Shown here: one piece after another, positions 1 through 8,916 of the stretch
Position numbering within the stretch: the first letter of the stretch is position 1
Layout of the letters: each line of letters starts with the position of its first letter
NCBI RefSeq assembly: GCF_034092395.1
Contig: NZ_CP139301.1
Span: 310,001 to 374,000, forward strand
Source: Prochlorococcus sp. MIT 1307
Lineage (GTDB): Bacteria > Cyanobacteriota > Cyanobacteriia > PCC-6307 > Cyanobiaceae
DNA length: 64,000 bases
Direction of reading: 5' to 3'
Translations under genes and position numbers: made by a program
The notes under the pieces: generated by a model
Database searches by the model: none
Told to the model about the DNA's origin: nothing
Seen by the model: the letters and a program-made list of their open reading frames with translations, nothing else

Positions 1-2575
1 TAGTAATGATATTCTTGCGCATATTGACTCTTCCATCTGTTCCAGTAAGAGAAAGAACTAAAGCACTAACTGCTTCTCGGGTTGTTTCAGTAATACTTCT
101 ATTTAGTTCAACATCTTTCAAGTCTCCAGTGTTATTACCTTTATAAATATCTTCGATATTTCTATTAATTGATTCTGCTAAAAGACCTGGTAATGAGCGT
201 AAGCCATCTTCTTCTCTTTCAAGAGATGAAATACTAACTATAGTCGCAATAGCCTCTTCAGCTGTAGGTGGCTTACCAATTGTGTGTAAGCCACAAGGAA
301 GCAACCGACTCTCTATTTCCATTAATTGGCTATATACAGAACCAACTACAGAATCCCGATTATCTAAATCTAGTAAAGATGCATCTTCATTTGGTAAGTT
401 AACATCCTGATCTAAGTTACATTTACGAGCTGTTTCTATAATTGCATTTACGATTTGTACACCTCTGCCACTTTCTCGTAATTGTTGATATGAACCAACT
501 AGTTCACTAAGTTCTTTTAGTCCCTTATAAAGCCCTGCATTTTCTGCTGGGGGAGTTAAGTAACTTATGGTTGAAGCATATCCACGCCTTTTTGCGATTG
601 TGGCTTCTGATGGATTATTTGCCGCATAATAATAAAGATTAGGTAGTCCACCAATTAACGAATCTGGATAACATGTTTCACTCATTCCCATTTGCTTTCC
701 AGGCATAAACTCGAGTGAACCGTGCGTTCCAAAATGGAGAACTGCATCCGCCTTCCAAACTTTTTCTATATATGTGTAATAGGCTGCAAATCCATGATGA
801 GGGCTAGCACTACGCGAATAGAGAAGTCGCATAGGATCACCTTCATAACCAAATGTTGGTTGTACTCCTACAAATACATTGCCAAAATGTCGACCATAAA
901 TTAAGAGATGTTGCCCATCACTGTTTAGATTTCCTGGCGGTTTCCCCCAGTTTTCTTCTAATCTATCTGAATAAGTTGTAAAGCGTTCATATTCTTCCAC
1001 AGTCATTCTATGAGCTATAGAAAGCTCTGGAGAACCCTCTAAAGCCTCTGGATCATTAATAAGACTTTCCATTAATGATTTTGGATCTTTAGGTAAATCA
1101 TTTATTTGATAGCCTTTTCCTTTCATTTCTTGAAGGACTCTATGAATTGAACCAAATACATCTAAATAGGCAGCTGTTCCAACATTTCCTTTATCAGGAG
1201 GGAAACTAAATACTGTTATTGCTAGTTTCTTTTCAGCTCTTGGTTTAATTCTTAGTGAGGACCAGCGAATTGCTCTTTCGGCAATTGCATCTACCCTGTC
1301 TTGCAATGTATGTGCTTTCCCTGTTGCATCATCTCGACCAGATAAAACTATTGGTTCAATAGCTCCATCTAGTTCTGGTATTGCTATTTGCAAAGCCACT
1401 TGCACTGGATGAAGGCCTAAGTCACTACCCTCCCATTCTTGAGTTGTTTGGAAAACAAGTGGTAAGGCAACCATATAAGGCCTATTTAATTTTTTTAAGG
1501 ACTCGATGGCCTTTGGATGATCTTGTCTGGCTGGACCCCCCACCAAAGCAAATCCAGTTAGTGATACAACACCATCAACATGTGGATTGTCTTTTACTAG
1601 TGGGTCATAGAAAAAAGCATTTACTGGTTTAGAAAAATCTAGGCCTCCACAAAATATTGGTATTACTCTTGCGCCTCTATATTCGAGCTCTTGAATAATT
1701 GCAACATAGTGAGCCTCATCGCCAGTGACAATATGACTTCTTTGAAGTACTAAACCAATTACTGGACCCTTTTTAGCCTTTTCAGATAAATCAGTTCTAC
1801 TTTCATTCCAATTGAGGTACTCCTTAATATCCTCAAACATTTTTGAAGAAAGAGGATGCCAAATTCCTAGGTCTGGAAAAACTTCTGGTTCAGCAATATC
1901 TATATTTGATTCATGATTATCATTTACACCTGGGAAAACATATTTGTCTCCTAGCATCAAGAGAAAATTTCGAAGATTTTCAGGAGTACCTCCAAGCCAA
2001 TATTGGAAACTAAGCATGAAACTTCGAGCATCCTGGGCTTTATCTACTGGAAGGTATTTAAGAATTGCAGGGAGAGTATTAAGAAGCTTAAGCATTGAGT
2101 CTTGGAAGCCTGATCCTCCAGCTTCCTTCCTTTTTTTCATAAAGTCGCCAATCAAGCTTTTTGTTTGACCAAGCTGAGCCATAGAAAAGCTTCCAAGCTT
2201 GTTAAGCCTCATGACTTCAGGCATTGAAGGAAATACAACCGAAGCTTTTAATCTTTCACGGTGTGGTTCTACTACCTCAACAACTTTTTGTGCCAAATCT
2301 TCTATAAAAATGAGCGAAGCTATAAATACATCTGCGACCTCAATGTCTGACTTAAAATTTTCAAAATTCTCTGTTGATCTTAATTCTTCAATTAAATATC
2401 CGTTTAATTCAACTCCTATAGGACCATTTAAGGAGTTTAGAGAATTTGCAGCTTCTGTTAGAGAATTCTGGTACTGAGGTTCAAGTACTACATAAACGAC
2501 CTTCATCACAGAGCTATGTTGATGATTCTCTGCAGGGGAAACTCTGCGACTGGCGGAGCTAACCTGCGTAAACAT
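1..2575 (-). CDS. chlH: Magnesium chelatase subunit H, N-terminal 858 residues (3' end outside window)
   Basis: Large porphyrin-binding subunit of Mg-chelatase; with ChlI and ChlD it inserts Mg2+ into protoporphyrin IX, the first step of the chlorophyll branch. Reading from 2575 the protein begins [14 protein letters not shown] and continues [14 protein letters not shown] about 23 codons later. The longer start fits cyanobacterial ChlH, so I prefer it to the ATG at 2506. Around residues 612-628 the frame reads [15 protein letters not shown], the conserved HxGTHGS-LE-PGK signature shared by ChlH and CobN. The family is about 1330 residues, so roughly a third is missing beyond position 1. All short open frames on the opposite strand here are shadows. 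It is divergent from dapB with about 117 bp between starts. A paralogous chelatase, cobN, lies at 52675. Confidence 0.97.
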   Translation of the reverse strand, partial: MFTQVSSASRRVSPAENHQHSSVMKVVYVVLEPQYQNSLTEAANSLNSLNGPIGVELNGYLIEELRSTENFENFKSDIEVADVFIASLIFIEDLAQKVVEVVEPHRERLKASVVFPSMPEVMRLNKLGSFSMAQLGQTKSLIGDFMKKRKEAGGSGFQDSMLKLLNTLPAILKYLPVDKAQDARSFMLSFQYWLGGTPENLRNFLLMLGDKYVFPGVNDNHESNIDIAEPEVFPDLGIWHPLSSKMFEDIKEYLNWNESRTDLSEKAKKGPVIGLVLQRSHIVTGDEAHYVAIIQELEYRGARVIPIFCGGLDFSKPVNAFFYDPLVKDNPHVDGVVSLTGFALVGGPARQDHPKAIESLKKLNRPYMVALPLVFQTTQEWEGSDLGLHPVQVALQIAIPELDGAIEPIVLSGRDDATGKAHTLQDRVDAIAERAIRWSSLRIKPRAEKKLAITVFSFPPDKGNVGTAAYLDVFGSIHRVLQEMKGKGYQINDLPKDPKSLMESLINDPEALEGSPELSIAHRMTVEEYERFTTYSDRLEENWGKPPGNLNSDGQHLLIYGRHFGNVFVGVQPTFGYEGDPMRLLYSRSASPHHGFAAYYTYIEKVWKADAVLHFGTHGSLEFMPGKQMGMSETCYPDSLIGGLPNLYYYAANNPSEATIAKRRGYASTISYLTPPAENAGLYKGLKELSELVGSYQQLRESGRGVQIVNAIIETARKCNLDQDVNLPNEDASLLDLDNRDSVVGSVYSQLMEIESRLLPCGLHTIGKPPTAEEAIATIVSISSLEREEDGLRSLPGLLAESINRNIEDIYKGNNTGDLKDVELNRSITETTREAVSALVLSLTGTDGRVNMRKNIIT

Positions 2576-2692
2576 AACGAGTCTTAAATATTTCGTACAA
2601 GCCTAAGGTTCTGCAGGCCTTAACCGCGAATATTGATCATCGCGTGTTACAAGGAGGGTTATATAACCCTTGTCTTAAAAGCTCAAAAAATT

Positions 2693-3541
2693 ATGTCTAA
2701 TGACGCCAAGCCAATTCCTGTCATTGTTGCTGGGGCTCTTGGCCGAATGGGTATTGAGGTAATTAAAGCAATCAATGCTGCAAGAGATTGTGACTTGGTT
2801 GGTGCTGTAGAAGTAGACCAAGCCAAGGAGGGGACAGATGTAGGTTTAGAGATAGGTTTAGATGCTTTAGGAGTTTGCTTAACGTCTGATCTTGAAGGAT
2901 GTCTTTGCAGTAAGAGTCAAGAGGTAAAAAATGATGGCCCCAATTCCGGCGTCGTACTAGTTGACTTCACACACCCTTCAGTTGTCTATGAGCACACAAG
3001 AGCAGCTATAGCCTACGGAGTGCATCCAGTTATCGGTACAACCGGCCTAACAACAGAACAAATTAATGATCTGAGTGATTTTGCTAATAAGGCTTCCGTA
3101 GGAACCGCTGTTATACCTAACTTCTCAGTTGGTATGGTCTTACTTCAACAAGCAGCAGCCGTAGCGGCATCCTTTTATGACTATGCAGAGCTTACAGAAC
3201 TGCACCATAATTTCAAGGCTGATGCTCCTAGTGGGACCTGCATCAAAACAGCAGAAATCTTAGAAGAACTAGGCAAAACATTTAATCAGAATAAGGTCGA
3301 TGAACATGAATCACTAAAAGGCTGCAGAGGTGGTTTACGCGAGAGTGGGTTAAGGCTTCATTCTGTTCGTCTACCTGGTCTAGTAGCCCATCAAGAAGTC
3401 ATGTTTGGTTCAAGTGGTGAGTCCTATACACTTAGGCATGACACGATTGATAGGTCTGCCTATATGCCTGGAGTTTTACTTACCATTAGAAAAGTCCGTA
3501 AACTTCAAACCTTAGTTTACGGACTTGAGAGGATTCTTTAA
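2693..3541 (+). CDS. dapB: 4-hydroxy-tetrahydrodipicolinate reductase
   Basis: NAD(P)H-dependent reductase of the diaminopimelate/lysine pathway, which feeds peptidoglycan. The dinucleotide-binding loop GALGRMG is near the N-terminus. The family signature [15 protein letters not shown] carries the catalytic His-His and substrate-binding Lys. GTTGLT and PNFSVGM are also typical. Length from this start is 282 residues, slightly above the usual 270-275. An upstream in-frame ATG at 2633 would add 20 unconserved residues; I chose ATG 2693 because [20 protein letters not shown] places the Rossmann fold at the N-terminus as in relatives. It is followed after 10 bp by an unknown membrane protein, probably co-transcribed. 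Confidence 0.95.
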   Translation: MSNDAKPIPVIVAGALGRMGIEVIKAINAARDCDLVGAVEVDQAKEGTDVGLEIGLDALGVCLTSDLEGCLCSKSQEVKNDGPNSGVVLVDFTHPSVVYEHTRAAIAYGVHPVIGTTGLTTEQINDLSDFANKASVGTAVIPNFSVGMVLLQQAAAVAASFYDYAELTELHHNFKADAPSGTCIKTAEILEELGKTFNQNKVDEHESLKGCRGGLRESGLRLHSVRLPGLVAHQEVMFGSSGESYTLRHDTIDRSAYMPGVLLTIRKVRKLQTLVYGLERIL

Positions 3542-3551
3542 ATTCAGCTAA

Positions 3552-4196
3552 ATGTTATTACCTTTACGATCGGGCGAGCTTCAGAAACTTATACCAGCAG
3601 TCGCTACAGGCAATCAATTTCGTGAGGCATTAGGCAACCCTAGGAAGATTCTCCAACGTATCCTGATTTCATCGATTGGTGGAGTTATAACCTTGTTGAT
3701 AAGTCAAAGTCAGGTCGCAAGTCAATTTTATTCTCTATGGTTAGTAGTAGGAGTAGTATTTTTACTATTTATATTATGGGGACCAATAGTTGAGGCAGGA
3801 AATAAAAATGCAGAACTTCGTAAATATCCTTTTGCAGCTTTATTTGACGGTCGTGTAGAAGATATCTTCACAAGAGAAAAAATAGAAAATCGTCAGGAAC
3901 AAGCAAATAAAATTGGCAAACTTGAGATTGTAGAAAATCGGAGAACTTGGTTATTTTTAGAAATAGGAGATGAAGAAGGGTATTTGGGACAAGTATATTT
4001 TCCAATGGAAAAAGTTCATCAATCGATTAGAAGAGGAACTAGTATCAGATGTATTGTATTAAGTCAAAGTAGAGATTTTAAAAGTATTTCTGCAATAACT
4101 GACGCTTGGCTACCTTCTCAGAGATTATGGGTAGGAGAATACCCATATTTACTACGTCCTGCCTTTGAGGAATTGTGCAAATTCCGTTTAAGTTAA
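3552..4196 (+). CDS. Conserved cyanobacterial membrane-anchored protein of unknown function
   Basis: 214 residues. Two hydrophobic segments lie near residues 38-55 (ISSIGGVITLLIS) and 63-80 (LWLVVGVVFLLFILWGP), followed by a soluble domain rich in beta strands ending EYPYLLRPAFEELCKFRLS. I recognise the pattern as a widespread cyanobacterial family without assigned function; some databases label relatives as phosphate-ABC-permease-like, which nothing here supports. It starts 10 bp after dapB, so it may share the dapB transcript. About 150 bp of AT-rich DNA separates it from the next gene. Confidence 0.75.
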   Translation: MLLPLRSGELQKLIPAVATGNQFREALGNPRKILQRILISSIGGVITLLISQSQVASQFYSLWLVVGVVFLLFILWGPIVEAGNKNAELRKYPFAALFDGRVEDIFTREKIENRQEQANKIGKLEIVENRRTWLFLEIGDEEGYLGQVYFPMEKVHQSIRRGTSIRCIVLSQSRDFKSISAITDAWLPSQRLWVGEYPYLLRPAFEELCKFRLS

Positions 4197-4343
4197 ATTA
4201 ACTTAATTATATATCATCTTTATCTTTTATCTAAATAAAATTATACTATTACATCAATTCTATGTAAGGTTCATATGAGCAATGTTTTAAGAGTTAGAAT
4301 AGGGAAAGGTATATTATGTCTAATTAGGATTTAGTTGATTAAT

Positions 4344-5504
4344 ATGATCAAAACTTCAATTATAACAATATTAGGCTCTGGTCCTACAGGAGCCACATTA
4401 GCTTTAGCCTTAGCATGTTCAGGCTCTACAATTAATTTATACGATCCGAAACTAAAACATGAGATTGCATCAAAGAGTAGAGCATATGCTTTATCACAAT
4501 CAACAAGAATTCTACTTAAACAAATCAATATATGGGATAAACTAGAACCTTATCTAATATCATTCGATAAACTATTAATTTTTGACGACGAAAATGAAAA
4601 AGAAATATTATTCAATCCAACTGATCTTGATTATGATGAACACAATGATAATAGTATTGGATGGATAATAGAACATGAAAATTTAATGAATACATTATTT
4701 ACGGAGATAGATAATCTTAAACAAATTAATACACATTTTGGTCATTCACTAAATTATCAATATGATTCATCTGAATTAATCATAGCAGCTGATGGAACAA
4801 ACTCAATGACAAGGAATAATTGGGGAATAGATTTATTTGGGACTTTATATAAGCAAGGTTGCATTACTGCAAAAATACTTTTTAGAGGAAGTGATATGAA
4901 GACAGCCTATGAAATATTCAGATCAGAAGGCCCACTGGCTATCCTGCCAATGGGAAATGACATATATCAAGTCATTTGGACAGCACCATTTGATTTATGT
5001 TTAACAAGAGTAGAACAAAATGAATCAAGGTTTTTAGATTCTCTTGCTTCTATTTTGCCTTATAATTTAGAACCAGACGTTCTCGTAGAGAAACCTTGTG
5101 TATTTCCAGTGAAATTATCTATTGCTAAACAATTTTATAAAGGAAAAGGTTTTTTGGTTGGTGAGTGTGCTCATTCATGCCATCCGGTTGGAGGTCAAGG
5201 CTTAAATCTCTGTTTAAGAGATGTAGAAGAATTGTCGAATCTATTAAAGAACTTTAATAAACAAAGTAGAAATTTATCTAAAATACAACATCAATACAGC
5301 GTCAATAGGTTTTTCGATATTGTTTCAGTTTTAATCATTACAGATTTATTGGTTAGAGTATTTTCAACAAGAAATCCTCTTGTAATTAAATTACGCTACT
5401 TAGTTTTGAAATTAGTTGATAGTATACCTATAATAAAAAAGGTTACACTAAAAATCATGACCTACGGACCTACAAAGACTTTTTTCTCTAATTCAGGAAT
5501 CTAA
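4344..5504 (+). CDS. UbiH/VisC-family FAD-dependent hydroxylase
   Basis: Flavoprotein monooxygenase of the UbiH/COQ6 class, which hydroxylates aromatic rings, often in quinone biosynthesis; the substrate here is not determined. The N-terminal dinucleotide motif is GSGPTGATLALALACSG, the middle DG motif is AADGTNSMTR, and the C-terminal flavin motif reads FLVGECAHSCHPVGGQGLN, where most relatives have GDAAH. It is 386 residues from ATG 4344, normal for the family; a TTG three codons upstream (4335) is an alternative. The C-terminal 40 residues are hydrophobic/basic and may touch the membrane. A DUF2949 gene follows after 17 bp. Confidence 0.85.
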   Translation: MIKTSIITILGSGPTGATLALALACSGSTINLYDPKLKHEIASKSRAYALSQSTRILLKQINIWDKLEPYLISFDKLLIFDDENEKEILFNPTDLDYDEHNDNSIGWIIEHENLMNTLFTEIDNLKQINTHFGHSLNYQYDSSELIIAADGTNSMTRNNWGIDLFGTLYKQGCITAKILFRGSDMKTAYEIFRSEGPLAILPMGNDIYQVIWTAPFDLCLTRVEQNESRFLDSLASILPYNLEPDVLVEKPCVFPVKLSIAKQFYKGKGFLVGECAHSCHPVGGQGLNLCLRDVEELSNLLKNFNKQSRNLSKIQHQYSVNRFFDIVSVLIITDLLVRVFSTRNPLVIKLRYLVLKLVDSIPIIKKVTLKIMTYGPTKTFFSNSGI

Positions 5505-5521
5505 GTTTTAATTATATAAAT

Positions 5522-5734
5522 ATGGTAATTACTACACACAAGCAACAACCATTTTCCGACAAACTAATAAATCACTTATTACAAAAAGTTGGTTTAAGTC
5601 AAAAAGCAATAGACTTAGGTTTACGCCAGGCAGAAATTGAACAGGCACCATTGCCTATAATGCTATGGAGTTTTGGCTTGTTAAGCATATTGCAATACCA
5701 AGAAGTTATCGATTGGCAAAGAGAGAATGATTAA
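5522..5734 (+). CDS. DUF2949-like small protein
   Basis: 70 residues, helical, with SQKAIDLGLRQAEIEQAPLPIMLWSFGLLSILQYQEVIDW. The spacing of hydrophobic residues and the LGLRQ-x-LP-LW-GL-LQ-QLD pattern match the cyanobacterial DUF2949 family, which has no known function. No signal peptide or membrane segment. It follows the UbiH-like gene closely on the same strand, and a stem-loop about 105 bp downstream (5839-5872) could end the transcript. Confidence 0.7.
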   Translation: MVITTHKQQPFSDKLINHLLQKVGLSQKAIDLGLRQAEIEQAPLPIMLWSFGLLSILQYQEVIDWQREND

Positions 5735-5838
5735 ATTATACGATACACTCATTTAATTGATTTTATTATTCTAATTTAATTTATTACATTTACTTAGTTA
5801 TAGAAGTCAATCTTATACTTACAGACCTAATTCATCCC

Positions 5839-5872
5839 ACTATAATAATTTTGTGACAGAAATTATTATAGT
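5839..5872. terminator. Perfect 13-bp inverted repeat, candidate transcript end
   Basis: The arms ACTATAATAATTT and AAATTATTATAGT are exact reverse complements around an 8-base loop TGTGACAG. The stem is nearly all A/T and no long T run follows, so it is a weak classical terminator. It lies in the 262-bp gap between the DUF2949 and DUF3038 genes, where I see no coding potential. An operator role is also possible. Confidence 0.4.
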
Positions 5873-5996
5873 AAATAAATATCTTATGTTATCAAGTATA
5901 TTTATAATTATAAAAGTTTAAGAGTAAACAATTGTGTGCACATCATTAAAAAAGCCATGACCTATTGCTTGAAAGCCCATAAGGCTGCATTATCAC

Positions 5997-6599
5997 ATGT
6001 ATGAATCTAACGAAATTACACCAATTAATTCAAGCTCACAATTCATTCAACAACCTTTTTTGAAAAGCACTGAACCGACATTGAAGAATAAAGTACTTGG
6101 AAGACGTGCCTTAGAGCGTCTAGACTTGCTTTTACTGGTAATTGAAGCTCTAGATCTAAATGGTAGTCAGGGTATGCTTTGGACAAGTAATAAAATTGGT
6201 CTAAGTACACTGTTCCCTAATCAAGTAGAAATATGGAAACGTCGTTGTCATAACCCCTTAAGGAAGGCTACAAGAAGAGGTACTCTAAGCTCTACAGAGA
6301 CTAATGCCTTGATTTTACTAATATGTACAATGTCTGAAAGACTTTATCCTAACCTGAGACAACTAATTTCTTCAAATGAACCAGAAATAGAAAATAAAAA
6401 GAGGTGGGATGTATTTATAGAACGTCTCAAAGATTTAATAGAAGAACGTCTAAATAGAAGACGCGGAGCTGTCCAGAAACTGCTAGAGCTTAAATCATCA
6501 GATCTAGCGGTAAGAAGATTAATATTAACATTAGCTTTCTGTGTTGGCCCTTCTGCTGTAGAAAGACTACAAATTAGCCTACTCGACACTAATTTTTAA
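5997..6599 (+). CDS. DUF3038 protein
   Basis: 200 residues of a cyanobacteria-restricted family of unknown function. Characteristic stretches are ALERLDLLLLVIEALDLNGSQ (approximately residues 38-58), WKRRCHNPLRK and the C-terminal LILTLAFCVGPSAVERL. It is predicted soluble and helical. The downstream gene, 8 bp away, is a DUF4335 protein; these two families are normally adjacent in cyanobacteria, which supports both calls and suggests a joint function. Start ATG 5997 is the first in the frame. Confidence 0.85.
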   Translation: MYESNEITPINSSSQFIQQPFLKSTEPTLKNKVLGRRALERLDLLLLVIEALDLNGSQGMLWTSNKIGLSTLFPNQVEIWKRRCHNPLRKATRRGTLSSTETNALILLICTMSERLYPNLRQLISSNEPEIENKKRWDVFIERLKDLIEERLNRRRGAVQKLLELKSSDLAVRRLILTLAFCVGPSAVERLQISLLDTNF

Positions 6600-6607
6600 T
6601 TTATATT

Positions 6608-7216
6608 ATGTTTAAACTAAATTACCGATATGATCATAATTCTGCTCGTTTAATTATTGAAGGATTACCTGATATTTCACTTAGTCAAAATTCAGATAAT
6701 ATAGGAATACTATCAACATGGCAGCTTCAATTAATTGGAGTAACTAGTATTCTTGAAGGAAAAAGAGAACATCTCGAATCACTTATGTCTGTAGTTCTCT
6801 TATATGCACGATATTCTATATCCGGGATAAGAAAAGAATTTGGCGGCCCTAATAGCCCTGTTACCATAGCCCCTACTGACGAAGGTCATCTAATTCTTCT
6901 TAGAAGTAGTAAGGAGGGTATAAAACCATTAAAGATTAGTTTAGATGATGCCTCTCTAGCAGATTTAATAAGATGTCTTGATGACCTTATTAATGATCAG
7001 CGAGTAAAAATCAAATGGAATATCCCTAAATATGAAACACTTAGATATAGGGAGAAAGTTGAAAGAAAACCCCTAATAAATATAGTTCTAACACCTATAC
7101 TTGGACTTAGCTCACTATTATTTGTGGCTTTTATTCTTTCCAATATTCAAACTCCTGAAATTTTTTATAAAAACGAATCAAAAAATAATGTTAGAAATGA
7201 ATTGATAAACAGATAA
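6608..7216 (+). CDS. DUF4335 protein
   Basis: 202 residues beginning MFKLNYRYDHNSARLIIEGLPD, the recognisable opening of the cyanobacterial DUF4335 family. The centre carries GPNSPVTIAPTDEGHLILL and LADLIRCLDDLINDQRVKIKW. A single hydrophobic segment near residues 157-177 (LTPILGLSSLLFVAFILS) suggests a membrane anchor, with most of the protein cytoplasmic. It is paired with the DUF3038 gene 8 bp upstream; function unknown. Confidence 0.85.
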   Translation: MFKLNYRYDHNSARLIIEGLPDISLSQNSDNIGILSTWQLQLIGVTSILEGKREHLESLMSVVLLYARYSISGIRKEFGGPNSPVTIAPTDEGHLILLRSSKEGIKPLKISLDDASLADLIRCLDDLINDQRVKIKWNIPKYETLRYREKVERKPLINIVLTPILGLSSLLFVAFILSNIQTPEIFYKNESKNNVRNELINR

Positions 7217-7356
7217 AAGCCAATAGTAGAACCCCCCGTCTATTGTTAAATTATTTCTATAGCATGATTATAGTTGAAATAACTATTTAATCTGCTAAAG
7301 TAAATTAACTTATTGTTATACTCAATCAATTCATTTACTGCCAACTTTCCTTCTTT

Positions 7357-7713
7357 ATGACGCCATATAAAATTACAAGAAAAAGCTCTGAAAATAGAAA
7401 AGTTTTTAGAAAAAATAAATCGAATAAAAAGATCTCGTTATCGAGACAGTTTATAGAAGCATTATTAATGCTATTAATTGGAGGCTATATCTTAAATGCA
7501 TTTAATCAAATCCCAAATAGAGATGAATGGCTTACAATAATTTCAAACTCCTGGCATAGGATAATTACAATATTGGTAGACTCATTTGATTTGCTCAAGA
7601 TTTTGATTGTAACAATTTCAATTTTAATAGGAATTCTAATGGGCTTGATATTGCTAATAGGAGGCATAATACGAATTTTCAAATTGATAATATTCTTCTT
7701 TAGACATAAGTAA
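7357..7713 (+). CDS. Small membrane protein, unknown
   Basis: 118 residues with a very basic N-terminus (about 10 Lys/Arg in the first 30), a hydrophobic segment near 34-50 (FIEALLMLLIGGYILNAF), and a longer hydrophobic hairpin near 75-112 (LIVTISILIGILMGLILLIGGIIRIF). No family recognised. Codon and base usage match the AT-rich neighbours. Probably two or three membrane spans with positive residues inside. Confidence 0.5.
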   Translation: MTPYKITRKSSENRKVFRKNKSNKKISLSRQFIEALLMLLIGGYILNAFNQIPNRDEWLTIISNSWHRIITILVDSFDLLKILIVTISILIGILMGLILLIGGIIRIFKLIIFFFRHK

Positions 7714-7862
7714 TTGTAAAAATAGAAATTTAAGTAATTCAAAATTGCATATATGTAAAGTACATTTATTTTATTATTTAAACTTTATTTTTTAACTTAT
7801 GCTTACTTCCAAATTTTTTGTTATCATTTTAAAAAATCAGATAATACCTAGATTAAACTAAG

Positions 7863-8279
7863 ATGAAAACAACAAAAAGACTCTTACGAATCGATAAGAA
7901 TCAAAACAATCATTACTCAACATCATCTGCCTGGATTGCATTCTTATTTTCTCTTTATGGATTAACTCTTCTCTATATATATTATTCACCTTTTTGGATC
8001 GTACTAAGTATATCCTTTATTTCAACATTCATTACTTTGGTTGCAGGGATACAAAATTTTTTAAAGTTATTTAACCTAAATAGTATTATCTTACCTTATA
8101 GAGCTTATATTATTAATTTCTTATCACTAGGATTTTTTCTACTAGCAACCTATGGTTTTATCCAATTTTTAACTTTTATCCCTTTAAGGGATAAAAGTAT
8201 TCTTTTACTCCCCGCCATTGGTTGCATTTTTATATTTGGAGGTGCTGCTATAGGGATATACAAGGATTCAGATGAGTAA
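7863..8279 (+). CDS. Small multi-span membrane protein, unknown
   Basis: 138 residues with about four hydrophobic spans (near 27-45, 48-68, 80-105 and 115-132), including WIAFLFSLYGLTLLYIYY and LLLPAIGCIFIFGGAAIGIY. The N-terminus is polar and basic. I recognise no family. The neighbouring genes suggest no clear role. The preceding and following gaps (about 150 and 185 bp) contain no recognisable gene. Confidence 0.5.
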   Translation: MKTTKRLLRIDKNQNNHYSTSSAWIAFLFSLYGLTLLYIYYSPFWIVLSISFISTFITLVAGIQNFLKLFNLNSIILPYRAYIINFLSLGFFLLATYGFIQFLTFIPLRDKSILLLPAIGCIFIFGGAAIGIYKDSDE

Positions 8280-8463
8280 TGAAAATACAACAAATAATAT
8301 TAGGCTTTTTATATTACTAATATATACCATACTAATGTGACATTTGATGTGATTTACTGTTCCTTAACCTTAAGATATCTTTCAAAATAATACCATGAAC
8401 TAAATTAATGAAAAATAACCTCAATTAGCAATATTATTAGTATATACATGGATCTAATTAATT

Positions 8464-8784
8464 ATGCCTCTGACTATTGTCAAGTTTAGCTCAGAAGATT
8501 GTGGCACATGTCATCGTATGAGTCATTACGATTCCCTTGTTAGTGAAGAACTTGGATGTCTATTTATCAATGTTATGCTTCAAGATACTGAAAATTATAG
8601 GAAATATAGAAAGATACTATTAGAAAAATACCCCAACAAGGAGGGTATGGGTTGGCCTACTTACATTATTGTTAATAATCCTGATAGTAATTATACAATA
8701 TTAGGTGACTTAAAAGGAGGAATGTCCAAAGGAGATTTTCGTAATCGTTTATCTAATTTATTAGATGAATACAATAAGAATTAA
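8464..8784 (+). CDS. Thioredoxin-fold protein with CGTC active site
   Basis: 106 residues starting PLTIVKFSSEDCGTCHRMS. The CxxC pair CGTC lies at residues 13-16 right after the first beta strand, as in thioredoxins. The cis-Pro region is represented by GMGWPTYIIV near residues 60-70. No signal peptide, so likely cytoplasmic. The CGTC dipeptide between the cysteines differs from the CGPC of housekeeping thioredoxin, so the redox partner is uncertain. It ends 132 bp before the convergent mfd. Confidence 0.75.
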   Translation: MPLTIVKFSSEDCGTCHRMSHYDSLVSEELGCLFINVMLQDTENYRKYRKILLEKYPNKEGMGWPTYIIVNNPDSNYTILGDLKGGMSKGDFRNRLSNLLDEYNKN

Positions 8785-8874
8785 AATTTCAAATTTATAC
8801 TTATTTCCAATTAAATAATATTTCAAAGCTTAAATAGATTTTAATTTAATTAAAGATTCTTAAGTTTAAACTTT

Positions 8875-8897
8875 ATCACATAAATTTTTTATGTGAT
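8875..8897. terminator. Bidirectional hairpin between thioredoxin-like gene and mfd
   Basis: ATCACATAAA and TTTATGTGAT form a perfect 10-bp stem around a 3-base loop. It lies 90 bp after the thioredoxin-like stop and 20 bp past the mfd stop, between convergent genes. The stem's own A/T arms and the TTTTATTTTTTAT tract nearby fit a terminator serving mfd or both genes. Confidence 0.5.
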
Positions 8898-8916
8898 TAG
8901 ATACTGATTTTATTTT

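Noticed and set aside
1381-2477. Plus-strand open frames within chlH
   Set aside because: Antisense to an uninterrupted ChlH frame with conserved motifs; shadows.
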